Origin: Roseicitreum antarcticum
Lineage (GTDB): Bacteria > Pseudomonadota > Alphaproteobacteria > Rhodobacterales > Rhodobacteraceae
Assembly: GCF_014681765.1 (NCBI RefSeq)
Contig: NZ_CP061498.1
Span: forward strand, 992,001 to 1,056,000
Length of the DNA stretch: 64,000 nucleotides
Direction: 5' to 3'
Shown here: positions 18,669 to 28,279 of the stretch, one piece after another
Layout: each line of letters starts with the position of its first letter
How positions within the stretch are numbered: position 1 is the stretch's first letter
The notes under the pieces: generated by a model
The model's input: only the letters and a program-made list of their open reading frames with translations
Told to the model about the DNA's origin: nothing
The model's database searches: none
Position numbers and translations under genes: made by a program

Positions 18669-18765
18669 GGCTTTCCTCTGTATCTGCCCGTTCAGGGCGC
18701 TGAAATGACAAACGGGCAGCCCTTGGGCCGCCCGTCCTGGTGGTCATCGTGTCAGGCTGGTGGGG

Positions 18766-20929
18766 TTACCCGCCCGCGTTCTTGTAGCCGCCGCGATAGT
18801 CGGTCGCGCCGCTGGCGAAATCGAGTTCAACCGAATAGCCAAGGCCCTGCTGGCCGAAAGGTTCATCCATGCGCATGCGCGGGCCTTCCTCGCCCTGCAG
18901 GTAGCCATACATGAACACCGGCGCGCTGCCGGGATCAGCCAGCAGGTACCACCCGTTGCCGGTGATATAGGGCGAAGCGACGACCTGCAGCGCGCTGACA
19001 TAGGGGTTCACATTGTCAGCCTGCGCCGCCTGGATGGGGGCAACCAACTGTTGCGCTGCGAACAGCTGCTGCGGGCCCACCAGCAGGATCGAAGGTGTGA
19101 TCGCAAGGAACGGATCATCCTTGCCCACGCCCTTGCGCTGCATCATCGCCTCGAACCCCTTGGCAACCGCAGCCGGAGTGATCGCAGCTGCGCTCGCCGC
19201 CTTGGTCTTGTCGCTGGCATTGAACACCTGGCGCCCGGTTTCCCGCAGGGTCGGGCCATCGCTGCCCGCCCCGGCAAGAAGCATCGCATAGAACAGCTGA
19301 TCCTCGAACGCCGCCACGGCCCGACCACGCGTGGACAGCAAGCGGTCGATCGCGCCCAGATCATCGTTCACCATCATCTGGCGACTGATATGGAACTTGC
19401 GCCCATAGGCGGCCAACGCCACGATTTCCGACTTGTCACCGACCGTGCCGGACTTGATTTCACCACCTTCGCCGATGGGCATCAGGGTGGGCCAGTCACC
19501 AATCGCCGCAATCGGCGTGGGGCGGAAGTCGCTCATGTCGATGCGCTCGGCGATCGCGCGGTAGGTCGGCTGGGCAGATTGATAGGCTTGCGACAGCCGC
19601 TTGTTCAGCGCGTTTTCAAAGATCGCCGGGAAGTCGCTGACCGAGTGCGACCCGAACGCCATCTCAATGGCGCGCAGTTCACCGCGCCACGCTGCACACG
19701 CCCACGCTGGCCCGCCGACATTGCCGCCATTTCGGGCAGGCTCAGCGCCATGTAATCGCGGGCGGGGCCGTTCACCATGCGATCACGCGACAGGCGGGCG
19801 ACGATCGCGCCCTCGATGCCGGTGCGGCGGGTTTCGACCTCATCGCGCGTGATGCGGGCCGAGGGGCCATGGGGGTTGATGCGCACTTTCTTGTCCTTTC
19901 CGCCGCGTTCGGCATTGATTTGCGCCACGGTCAGACCGCGCGAGATATAGCTGCGGGCCGACGCCATCGGCAGGTTGTTGCGCTCGCAATAGGCCAGCAC
20001 CCCGACGGCCGCCGCACGGGCAACTGCGGGTTCATCCTCGACCTCATCATCTTCGACTTCGTCTTCCTCGGCGTCAGGCTCATCGATCTCCGCATCTGCC
20101 GTGGTGTCTGTGGTCGGGTCATCCTCCTGATCGACGGCTTCAGGATCATCCTCGACCATCAGGTCATCTCTTCCTCGGCCTCGATCTGATCCTCTTTGGT
20201 GCTGGCAGTGGTTTTGGCGGGCGCTTTGGGCGCGGTCTTTGCTGCAGTCTTTGCCATGGGTTTCCCTTTCGGCTTGGTGGTTGTGGTTGGGGGTGTGCCG
20301 GCCAACATGGCCAACACCTTCGCGCGCGGCGCAGCGCGGGGCCGCGCCCCGGCCACCGCCATCAGCCCTTGGGGGGCATGGTCGTAGATACCGTAATCGA
20401 ACGCCGCGAACGCGGTCGCCTCGATCTCATCATGTGCTGGTGGCAAAACCTGCTGCCAGCGCCTCGGCGCCATCGAGATACGTCTCGGCGCGCATGATTT
20501 CGCGCGCCTCTTCCACGGGAATGTCGGCGCGCGCGGCGTAGATCTTGGCGTAGGCATTGGACAGGGTGCGCAGGTTTGCCGCCGAGCGCAGGTGGTCCGC
20601 CTCGGTCCCGCGCCCCTCGACAAACCAGTTTGCCGGATCGTGGATCATCATGATCGAGCCGATCGGCATGGTGATCGTGTCGCCTGCCATCGCGATCAGG
20701 CTGGCAGCCGAGGCCGCGATCCCGTCAATGACGACATGTATCGCGTCCGGGTAGTCCTTGAGCGCGGTGTAGATCGCCTCCCATCGGTGGCGATGCCACC
20801 GCCCGAGTTGATGCGTATTGTCACCGGACCGGTAAACGTCTTGAGGTCCGCGCGCACCTGAGCTGGGGTAAAGTGCTCTTCATCCCAGAACGATTGCCCA
20901 ACCGAGCCGTAAAGCAGAAGTTCATTCAT
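18766..20929 (-). pseudogene. ClpP-like prohead protease / major capsid fusion protein, frameshifted
   Basis: One coding unit of ~720 codons. The N-terminal ClpP-type protease has GIAASAASLIAMAG (nucleophile Ser in A-S-A-A-S) and GSIMMIHDP (catalytic His). A Lys/Pro/Ala/Thr-rich and then Glu/Asp-rich linker (about 20310-20000) acts like a scaffold. The C-terminal capsid domain (AFGSHSVSDFPAIFENALNKRL...YRAIAERIDMSDFRPTPI) ends at 18766. Frame breaks near 20790, 20450, 20160 and 19690; the first is restored if GATGGGAG is read GATGGGGAG. Protease-capsid fusions of this order occur in Rhodobacteraceae phages. Start ATG 20929 overlaps the portal stop. Confidence 0.8.
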
Positions 20930-22395
20930 CCTTGATTTCCTTGTCTTTCAAGACCGGCGGGGCGGCCCCCGGCACACCGTTGCGCGCATCCGTGCGCAGG
21001 ATCAGGCTGTTCGCATCGCAAAAGCGGGCGTCCTCGATCAGCTCTTCGTTCAGACGCTCGACATCGACCCCGAAGCTGCGCACTGCTGCTGGCGCGACAT
21101 CAGACCGCCCTGCACTGCGGTTATGATCGCGTCGAATTCACGGGCCGGGTCCACGATCACCCTGCGCGGCGGCACCCAGTCCAGTTTGATCTCGGCCCAG
21201 ATGTCTAAGCCCAGACGCTCTTCATCGACCTCTTGCCATGCGTCCATGAACAGGCCAGCCAGCGGCGCCATCATTTGCGGGATCATCATCAGGTGCTGCC
21301 AGGTGCTGACGTTCTGATCCATCTTCAGCCGCCCCATCCGGGCCGACGAGAAGTTCACCTGCGCCATGTCGCCGGTCAGGTCCTCGTAGGTAATGCCCAG
21401 ACCGGCAGCCACAGACCGCAGGACCGACCGGGTGAATTCGTCATAAGCCTCAACCCCTGGGGCGCGGCAAAGCTGATCTGTTCACTGTCACCCAGGTCGT
21501 AGATCGCGCCCGGCATGATCGTGTCCGGTGTCTTTGCCTCTCCGCTGCCGCCTGTTCTGAATGCCGCGAAGCAGGCCGCGATCTTCTGGCGCAGTAACTG
21601 GGCATCCTCATGGTCCGCCAGATCCTGCAGCCGCAACATGACAGGCGCGAACCAACTGACCCCACGGCTCTGTCCCGGACGATCCAGCCGGTAGATGTGC
21701 AACATCTCCGCTGCGGGCACGCGCATCGACACGCCCGATGCCGGGTGCATCACGGAATCCGAGCCGGGATGCTGGGGGAATATCCAATAGGCCACGCGCT
21801 GGCCTTCAGCATCATATTCCACGCCCTGGCGGATTTCGCTGCCATCGGCAGTTGTGCCCCAGCGGGTGGCATCGAGATAGTCGGGTTCCAGCACCTCGAC
21901 CTGGAACGGCAGGCACCCCTCTACAAGGCTGTCTCGGTGCAAGCGCACGAGGCATTCGCCTGCGTCGACCACCGTGTTGATGACCAGCCGCTGCAGGCCG
22001 TAGAGGTTCAACTGTCCGCGCCTATCGATGGCCGTGGTGTCGAAATGGCGCTCGATCCACATCAACCCGCGCTTCTTGATACGCCCGGCGACAGTATCGT
22101 TGATCCGCTTGTCGACCAGAACCTTCGGGATGATGCCGTCCCCGGTGACGGCGCCCGCGATCACCGCTTGGGCACTGGTCGCAAACGGCGTGTTGCGCAC
22201 CATGTCGCGCGCAAAGAACGCCAACTTGGTGCGCGCGCCGCTGGAGGCATCGGCGTCACCCCGACTGGCGCGCAGCGACCCGGCGCGGTGCCCCAGCTTC
22301 ACAGCATCATATTGCGCGACCGCCAGGCGGGCACGGGCGCGCCTTGCCGCCCAGGACGGGGCGACAGTCGCGATGGCGCGTTCGATCGCGTTCAT
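20922..22395 (-). pseudogene. Phage portal protein (lambda gpB family), frameshifted
   Basis: The frame from ATG 22395 carries the lambda-type portal hallmarks: FARDMVRNTPFATSAQAVIAG, DAGECLVRL, EVLEPDYLD, HIYRLDRPGQSRGVSWFAPVM. It shifts near 21430 into MAAGLGITYEDLTGDMAQVNFSSARMG, and near 21085 into the C-terminus FGVDVERLNEELIEDARFCDANSL...KDKEIKDE. Total ~490 residues. The portal forms the dodecameric DNA channel at the capsid vertex and docks the terminase. Start overlaps the stop of the small gene upstream. Confidence 0.85.
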
Positions 22396-22593
22396 CGGTC
22401 AGCCTTTCTGATAGCTTGGGTAGCTGGGGCCAATGCCGGGGCGAGGCCAGGGCGCGTTCCATCATCGCCTTGATGCGCACCATTTCAATCGAGGCTGCGA
22501 AACTCGACACTCTCCCATTGATCTGCGCTTTGGTGATCCCTTAGCCAGCATGCCGCAGAGGTTCTGATATTGCTCGATTGTCCAAATGGGCAT
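22392..22593 (-). pseudogene. Small head-tail joining (gpW-position) protein, frame-disrupted
   Basis: Begins MPIWTIEQYQNLCGMLAKG at 22593, then moves frame into SFAASIEMVRIKAMMER and again so that it ends ...QAIRKADR with TGA overlapping the portal start. A 60-70 residue protein between terminase and portal is the position of lambda gpW. The total length is not a multiple of three, confirming a net frame change. Confidence 0.5.
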
Positions 22594-22597
22594 CAGG

Positions 22598-24622
22598 TCA
22601 AATCCAGTTCTTGCGCGTGGGGATCCACGGCATGGCAGGTTCAGGCTTCGCTGCCGGTGCGCCAGCGGGATCCGCGCGAGGTACCGTCGCGGTTGCCTGC
22701 GTCGACAGGGGAACGACCGGCACCGCAGCGTCGAAGAGATCGGGCTGCCCATCGCTGGGCACAATGCTGCGCTCAGCCTCAAGGACCCCCCATTGTTCAT
22801 CAGTCATCGAGGTCCATCCGCTTGCGCGCCAGCTCTGCGAGATCATCGTGTCCAGCGCCTCATTGCGACGCGTCGGCTCGACCAGTTCCCAGCGCGACAC
22901 CATCACGCCCGAACTGCCGCGCTTGAGCACACGCACCTCGGCGGTGATCTGGCGGAAATACTCATCCCCGATGCCGCGCGCGATCGACACGAAGCCACGC
23001 GCGGCGGGATCAACCTTTTCCAGCCACCCGTAGAAATCAGCCTTCATCTGACTGACATTGAGCAACCAGCGGCGGCGCTGGTTCCTGACCACCCGCCCGC
23101 TGACCTTCCGGTCGGTTTGCGGGCGGATGGTCGGGCCGTTGGCACTGCTCGACCCTTTCACCGTGATGACGCGCGCCCACGGATGGCGCTTCGCCCAGTC
23201 CAGAACCGCGTCGGTGTAGGCGCCCTCATCAATCGCCAGAATATCCAGCGTCAGGGGCTGGCCCAGCGTGGTGCGCCAGCTGGACTTGAGCAGCGCATCG
23301 AGGGCATGGCGGCCCTCTTCATCCCCGATGTGATAGGGAATAATGCGATGCTCGATCACCCACCGTCGATGCTGGCGCCCAAAAGCCGCGATCGTTACCT
23401 CGAGCCGATCCAGCTGGCAGTCGACACCAGCCGCCAAAATCACGCCACAGGCGGGCACGCGGCCCATCGGCAAGAACGTCCCGTCTTCGCAACTCTCCAC
23501 CCGGTCGCGCAGCTTCTCCCAATCGGGTCCCTTGGTGGCCTGTTCAAACGGCAGGCCCAGTACGTCGTTCCAGAAGGTCTGTTCGGTTTGCGATTCAGAC
23601 GCAATCTGCACGGCGGGCAGATCCTCGACCCCCGACGTTGTGTTGGTCAGACCAGTGGCCTGCGCGTATTCCACGGCGATAGATGCCCAGTCACGCTGGG
23701 GCACATAGGCGCGCCACAGATGGAAGCCCGGGTGGTCGCCCTGTGGATTATGGGCAACCCAACGCCCGGCAGACACCATGCGCGCCTTGTGCGAATGGTC
23801 GATCACCGACCCGCATTCATCACAGGTAAAGCCCGCAGCATGCAGCCGGTCCGGGTCAATGTTGCGGCGAAAGTTCTCCCACAGAAACGGTGCAAAGTGC
23901 CCGCAGAACGGACATGGCACATGATAGTGCCGCTGGTCCGAGCGTTTGAACGCCCGGGTGATGCGACAGGTCCCCGCCACCTGCGGCGTCGACATGCGCA
24001 CGATCTTCGCCTCATCAAACCCCGATGCCCGGCTGATCGCCATCTGTTCCGGATCGCCCTTGGGCGTCATCTCGAATTTTGCCACATCATCCATCAACAC
24101 CAGGCGGCGGGTGGTGCCCGCCAGATCATCCGGCGATCCGGCGCTGGTGACCTTCAGGGTGCCGTCGCGCCGCAAGGTTTCCTGATTGTGCAGCGTGTCC
24201 GTCTGTTCGCCCCGACCATCGCCGAACACGTCGCGCAGGGACGGCGCGGACCGGCGGAAAGGCATCCATTTCGTGCGCACCCACTCGGTCGCGGACGATG
24301 ATGTCGGATGCACGACCAGACTGTCGAGCGGACCGTATTCGTGCCACGCCGCCAGTGTCGGGATCAGAACCGATACCGTTTTGCCAAACTGCGCCGATCC
24401 GCGCAGCGTCACCTCGCGGCAGGGATGTTCAGGGTTCAGCACCTCGTGGATTTCCCGCAAGAACGGGAAGCGATTGATGTTGAACGGACCCGGAAAGGGG
24501 CTGCGCTCATCAAATACGATATTGTCCTGGCACCAGCGGGTGATGTCAGGCGGTGGCGGTGGCATCATGGCAGCGGCAAGACCCCGCAGCACACATGCCT
24601 CCGCCGATGACAGGAAACCCAT
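22598..24622 (-). CDS. Terminase large subunit (lambda gpA family)
   Basis: 674 uninterrupted residues. The ATPase has Walker A GSAQFGKT (75-82) and Walker B LVLMDD (174-179). Two zinc-knuckle pairs, CPFCG and CDECG, lie in the middle (about 238-275), as in gpA-type terminases. The nuclease region begins ILAAGVDCQLDRLEVTI. It powers DNA packaging through the portal and cuts concatemers. Intact, unlike most downstream head genes. It follows terS directly. Confidence 0.92.
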   Translation of the reverse strand: MGFLSSAEACVLRGLAAAMMPPPPPDITRWCQDNIVFDERSPFPGPFNINRFPFLREIHEVLNPEHPCREVTLRGSAQFGKTVSVLIPTLAAWHEYGPLDSLVVHPTSSSATEWVRTKWMPFRRSAPSLRDVFGDGRGEQTDTLHNQETLRRDGTLKVTSAGSPDDLAGTTRRLVLMDDVAKFEMTPKGDPEQMAISRASGFDEAKIVRMSTPQVAGTCRITRAFKRSDQRHYHVPCPFCGHFAPFLWENFRRNIDPDRLHAAGFTCDECGSVIDHSHKARMVSAGRWVAHNPQGDHPGFHLWRAYVPQRDWASIAVEYAQATGLTNTTSGVEDLPAVQIASESQTEQTFWNDVLGLPFEQATKGPDWEKLRDRVESCEDGTFLPMGRVPACGVILAAGVDCQLDRLEVTIAAFGRQHRRWVIEHRIIPYHIGDEEGRHALDALLKSSWRTTLGQPLTLDILAIDEGAYTDAVLDWAKRHPWARVITVKGSSSANGPTIRPQTDRKVSGRVVRNQRRRWLLNVSQMKADFYGWLEKVDPAARGFVSIARGIGDEYFRQITAEVRVLKRGSSGVMVSRWELVEPTRRNEALDTMISQSWRASGWTSMTDEQWGVLEAERSIVPSDGQPDLFDAAVPVVPLSTQATATVPRADPAGAPAAKPEPAMPWIPTRKNWI

Positions 24623-25234
24623 CTATGCGTCATCCTCCATTTCCGCAGCGCTCATGTCGACCGATGCCACCTGCTCTGTCAGGCGATCGGTGCGGATGAC
24701 ACGATGGGTGCGCCACAGATCCATCAGCAGCGCGCGAGCCTCGCGGTAATCGACGCCAAAGCGGTCAGCCACCGCCCGGGCACCATCGCGAAGCACGGTT
24801 TCGAACTGCGCAATCTCTTGCGCCAGTGCCTTGGCACTTTGGCGCTGCACTTCTTCAGCCAGGACCCAGCGCCCCTCATCACGCTGGTTGTCGCGCCGCT
24901 TGCGCCGCGCGTCTTCTTCGGCGTTCTGGATCCGGGCCAGTTCATAGCGGTCAGGGTCGGATGCAGCGAGCAGCGCATCTTTCTTCGGGGCGGGCGTCGG
25001 CGCGTCAGAACCCTGCGACCGGATCTGGCGCCTGGTCTGCGCGCCGTTGCCCATCAGCTGGCCGGGGTCCAGCGTCTTGCCAAGTGCTGTCGCGACTGCC
25101 GCAGCATCAAAGCGGCGGGATCGACCCTCGCCTTGATAGCACCCATCAAGTTTCCCCTCGCTCACCCACTGACTGACCCGGGCGCGCGACACGTCAAAGT
25201 GGTTGGCGATGTCGGATGCGGTTAAGTTGCCCAT
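24623..25234 (-). CDS. Terminase small subunit (Nu1-like)
   Basis: About 203 residues from ATG 25234 (an in-frame start exists 12 bp upstream). The N-terminal helix-turn-helix LTASDIANHFDVSRARVSQWVSEGKL, with GRSRRFDAAAVATALGKTLD, is the MerR-like winged helix of Nu1-type small terminases. A helical C-terminal region (AKALAQEIAQFETVLRDGARAVADRFG) should contact the large subunit. It recognises the packaging site; a cluster of GTTAA motifs overlaps its own start region. Confidence 0.8.
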   Translation of the reverse strand: MGNLTASDIANHFDVSRARVSQWVSEGKLDGCYQGEGRSRRFDAAAVATALGKTLDPGQLMGNGAQTRRQIRSQGSDAPTPAPKKDALLAASDPDRYELARIQNAEEDARRKRRDNQRDEGRWVLAEEVQRQSAKALAQEIAQFETVLRDGARAVADRFGVDYREARALLMDLWRTHRVIRTDRLTEQVASVDMSAAEMEDDA

Positions 25235-25365
25235 GGCCCTTTCCACTTAACAAGCGCGTGTTAAGGCTTTGCTGATTGTTAACCCCCGACAAACTACCGC
25301 GGTGCGAATTACCCGCGCTGGGAGGCGTCGGGAAGGACCCAAACGGGGGGCCCCGGGGGGCTAAC
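25217..25365. promoter_or_regulatory. Candidate packaging (cos/pac) region at terS
   Basis: The interval around the terS start holds an inverted repeat CTTAACA-N6-TGTTAAG (25246-25265), further GTTAA motifs at 25221 and 25279, and a GC block GGGGGG-CCCC-GGGGGG (25345-25360). In lambdoid phages the cos site lies directly upstream of the small terminase gene, with repeated binding sites for that protein. The assignment is inference from position and repeats. Confidence 0.4.
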
Positions 25366-26155
25366 GCGCTGTCCGGACTGCACGGGCGAAGGCCTTGCGC
25401 AGATTTCCTTCCAGCTTTTCCCGATATGCCTTGGCTACCGCTCCTTCAAAATCCAGACGCGGCTTGTAGACCGGCGCGCCATCATCAAAGAGGGCAACCA
25501 TGGACAGCCGTCCACCTGCAGTTCGCTTCCAGATACCCGGCGACAACTGCCCGGGCTTTGGTACAAAGTACGAGGCGCGCCCACGCTTGCGGCCCCGCGT
25601 CTTTGACGCCGCTGCGATCGAGGCAGCGCCACTACGCTGCGCACCAATCGAGGACACGACCTGATTGCGTTCCCCCGGCGACCAGTTGCCGTAGGAATTC
25701 AAGCGCGCATTTTGGGTCGGGATCACAGCCCGGATGATCGTGTCGCTGATGACCCGATCATCGATCAGCCGCTCCAACGCTGTCTGGGGCCGCGCGCCGC
25801 CCTTGTTCTGGACCTTCAGGTAATGCCGCCGCGCAACGCTGGGTCGCTCCTGCACCATTGCCACACGTTTCGATTTGGTGGCCCGCCAGACCTGGAAGGC
25901 ATTCAGCGTCCAGCGCGTGGGGCGATCAAACTCGACTTTCATCTTGTCCTGAACCGCCGCCAGCGCATCGTCTGCAGTCCAGTTCAGCGCCCACACCTCG
26001 ATCTGCGGCAATTGCCGGTCGACAAAGGCACCTGACCTGCGGATGAAATCTGTGGCATCAAGCCGCATCATCATCGACATGGGCACCCCACAACGCAAAA
26101 CGCCCGGCAGGGGGGTACCCTCCGGACGCAATTGTTCTGTTGGCACTTTGTCCAT
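25361..26155 (-). CDS. Phage protein of unknown function, between packaging and regulatory genes
   Basis: 264 residues (an alternative start is ATG 26080). Rich in basic residues, with SKTRGRKRGRASYFVPKPGQLSPGIWKR and a C-terminal helix AKAYREKLEGNLRKAFARAVRTAR, so nucleic-acid binding or virion entry is possible. No family recognised. Its stop lies next to the GC block that may be the cos site. Confidence 0.55.
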   Translation of the reverse strand: MDKVPTEQLRPEGTPLPGVLRCGVPMSMMMRLDATDFIRRSGAFVDRQLPQIEVWALNWTADDALAAVQDKMKVEFDRPTRWTLNAFQVWRATKSKRVAMVQERPSVARRHYLKVQNKGGARPQTALERLIDDRVISDTIIRAVIPTQNARLNSYGNWSPGERNQVVSSIGAQRSGAASIAAASKTRGRKRGRASYFVPKPGQLSPGIWKRTAGGRLSMVALFDDGAPVYKPRLDFEGAVAKAYREKLEGNLRKAFARAVRTAR

Positions 26156-26170
26156 ACAGTGAGATTTAAG

Positions 26171-26836
26171 TCAACATCTTTTTTGCCATGGCGCGCGCGG
26201 AGGCATGGCATCAGTGACCAACCAGCGGTCCAGACTTGCGCGCGCGAGCTGATCACGAACCGCCCGCAACGCCCGCCACCATGCGCTGTAGCGCGCCCGC
26301 GCCGCCTCGATCTGATGTGCCGTCGGCGTTATCAGCACGTCGCAGCACATCACATCGCGGGTCACCAACCCGCGCTTGCGGCTGTGTTCCTGCACGGTCC
26401 CGCAGACCCGCGTCGCCGCAAACACGCCGTGCTTGTGCTGCCGCCATTCGCGCGGCACCACGCGCGGGCGGGCGTCGCGCATCCAGTCGGGCACCGCGCG
26501 TGCCCGCGCCAGTTCGGCAATCGTCACCGCCATGCCGCGCCCGCCATGGATCACCGGCAGCCCGGCCACGATGGACGCCACGATGTCGGCATCGTCATGC
26601 GGCAGCGACCGGCCACCGCCGTCGATCGTGCAGCCAACCATCGCGCACTGCATCAGCAGGTACTCATTGCCGACCCCGACGCGCCCTGCCCCCGAGGTCG
26701 CCGCCATCTCATCAAACTCCAGCTGCGCAAACTCCACCGCGAACGCCCATTCCAGAAGCGCCACCACGCCCACCTCGACCTGCCCCGCCGGGCGCACCCG
26801 CGCCGCATCCTCAAACCGCATCGCGAACGCACCCAT
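26171..26836 (-). CDS. Hypothetical phage protein
   Basis: 221 residues. Notable are WMRDARPRVVPREWRQHKHGVFAATRVCGTVQ in the middle and a C-terminal amphipathic stretch (ARARYSAWWRALRAVRDQLARASLDRWLV). No recognised domain. The frame is continuous and shares one base with the gene upstream, so it is probably real. Confidence 0.5.
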   Translation of the reverse strand: MGAFAMRFEDAARVRPAGQVEVGVVALLEWAFAVEFAQLEFDEMAATSGAGRVGVGNEYLLMQCAMVGCTIDGGGRSLPHDDADIVASIVAGLPVIHGGRGMAVTIAELARARAVPDWMRDARPRVVPREWRQHKHGVFAATRVCGTVQEHSRKRGLVTRDVMCCDVLITPTAHQIEAARARYSAWWRALRAVRDQLARASLDRWLVTDAMPPRAPWQKRC

Positions 26837-27537
26837 TACGCGCCCGCCGCCTTGGGGCCGACAGACTTCTTGATTGTCTCGACGCGCTTGAGCAACACGC
26901 GGGCATGATCACCGAACTTGACGACGGCGTCAGCATGCTCACGCGCCTTTTCCGCGTGATCCAAAACCTTCTGCTCGTGGACCCTCACTGATGCCACGAG
27001 ATCACGGACCTGAGTTGCGACCTCATCCATCTCGGCGTTGCCGCCATCCGGGCCAAACATCTCCTCTCGGATCGAGGAGACCCATCCAAGCATGACGCCC
27101 TCACCAAGGATATCTGCAACGCTTTTGTCCGTGTCACCGCCTTTGTAGCGTTTAGCTTCATCATCGTAGCACACCTCCAGAATGCCGATGATTTCGCGCT
27201 TCTGTTTCGGCGTGGGCTGACGCGGTGCGATCTGGGCCACGTTGGTGCTCGCGGGGGCAGTGTCCATGTGCAATATCTCCTTTGATCGGCGCGCTTCGAC
27301 GCAATTTGGGCAGAGGTTTTTCTTGCGGATGGATTGCCAACCAGCGTTTTCGAGTTTGGTCGACACCTGGCTTAGTTTTGCGAGAGTCAGAACGCCACGC
27401 GTGCTGCACCTCCCGGTTTTGATGAATTTCGTTGACGGCCCGTGAGCTGCGCGGAACTCGTATGTTGTGCCGCAATCATCGCAGGTTGCTCGGGCCAGCT
27501 TCTCTCCCCTCGCACCCTTGATTGGCTCTACACTCAT
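26836..27537 (-). CDS. Zinc-ribbon phage protein of unknown function
   Basis: About 233 residues from ATG 27537, overlapping the stop of the upstream gene. An N-terminal zinc-ribbon-like region (CDDCGTTYEF ... CSTRG ... LCPNC) is followed by a helical C-terminus with TPKQKREIIGILEVCYDDEAKRYKGGDTDKSVADILG. The C-terminal motif recurs in small early proteins of alphaproteobacterial phages, in my recollection. Possibly a regulator of the leftward early operon. Confidence 0.55.
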   Translation of the reverse strand: MSVEPIKGARGEKLARATCDDCGTTYEFRAAHGPSTKFIKTGRCSTRGVLTLAKLSQVSTKLENAGWQSIRKKNLCPNCVEARRSKEILHMDTAPASTNVAQIAPRQPTPKQKREIIGILEVCYDDEAKRYKGGDTDKSVADILGEGVMLGWVSSIREEMFGPDGGNAEMDEVATQVRDLVASVRVHEQKVLDHAEKAREHADAVVKFGDHARVLLKRVETIKKSVGPKAAGA

Positions 27538-27797
27538 GCGTCCTCCCTCTCTGTTGAAAACATCTTGTCGTGGATCTTCTGGGCGCGGCGCAGAGCGGCT
27601 ACCTTCGGTTCGTATGTTGAGGCCCAATAGCGCGACTCCCCGGTCCGAGGGTGGGAGCGGGCGGCCAGCTTCTCGTAAAATTCGATGCGGCCGGGCAGAT
27701 CGGCTGCTGTGATGGTCTCACCCCAGATGCCGGTTATCATGGTGATCGTGCCATCGAAGTTGACCACGGCCCGGACGCTACGCAATTTGCTGCTCAT
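27534..27797 (-). CDS. Small hypothetical phage protein
   Basis: 87 residues: VRAVVNFDGTITMITGIWGETITAADLPGRIEFYEKLAARSHPRTGESRYWASTYEPKVAALRRAQ. No domain recognised. ATGA overlaps on both sides place it in a tight leftward operon with the zinc-ribbon gene. Confidence 0.55.
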   Translation of the reverse strand: MSSKLRSVRAVVNFDGTITMITGIWGETITAADLPGRIEFYEKLAARSHPRTGESRYWASTYEPKVAALRRAQKIHDKMFSTEREDA

Positions 27798-28279
27798 GCG
27801 TACATCTTCCTGCGGTCAGTTTTTTTTAGCTTCCCGGATGGTTCATATTCCTTGCCATTGTCATCAATGAGCGGCTCGTTCCAGTACAGCAGAACTGATA
27901 TCGCGTGCTTGCGAAGCCCCGGGAACTGGCCCAACCATCGCTTTGCCGTAGGTATCACTTCGTTTTCGAGCTTCGAGCGGTTGATGGCGTCGAGCTTGAA
28001 CCGATCACCGGTTTGGCTGCCGATAACTTTCTCGCCGGTCTTCTCGCGCTTCACTTCGCGCAATGCCTCGTAGACCTGCGCCGCAGTTGGATGCGCGGTG
28101 TGTTGGTCATTTTGATATGCTGGAATGTCTTGTCGATGGTTCCAGGCCGGATGTTTCGCGTGTGAACACCCGGCGATGGTTTCCATCTCGCGCGCCAGCG
28201 CTTCGGGATTTTCCTTCATCGACGCGATGGGTGAAAATGTGTCCAGCCATGCGAGGACTTGATCATTGGTCGTCTGCAT
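27794..28279 (-). CDS. Hypothetical phage protein
   Basis: 161 residues, hydrophilic, starting MQTTNDQVLAWLDTFSPIASMKENPEALAREME. It contains a TAAQVYEALREVKREKTGEKVIGSQTGDRFKLDAINRSKLENEVIPTAKRWL stretch of predicted helices. It overlaps the DUF1376 gene, so a replication-linked role is possible; nothing specific is recognised. Confidence 0.5.
   Translation of the reverse strand: MQTTNDQVLAWLDTFSPIASMKENPEALAREMETIAGCSHAKHPAWNHRQDIPAYQNDQHTAHPTAAQVYEALREVKREKTGEKVIGSQTGDRFKLDAINRSKLENEVIPTAKRWLGQFPGLRKHAISVLLYWNEPLIDDNGKEYEPSGKLKKTDRRKMYA

Noticed and set aside
22586-24301. 571-codon + strand frame opposite the terminase
   Set aside because: Complementary shadow of the large terminase; no family features.
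5188-25246. Gene transfer agent instead of a prophage
   Set aside because: Some tail genes resemble GTA genes, but terminase, repressor, integrase, att sites and early region show a complete temperate phage.
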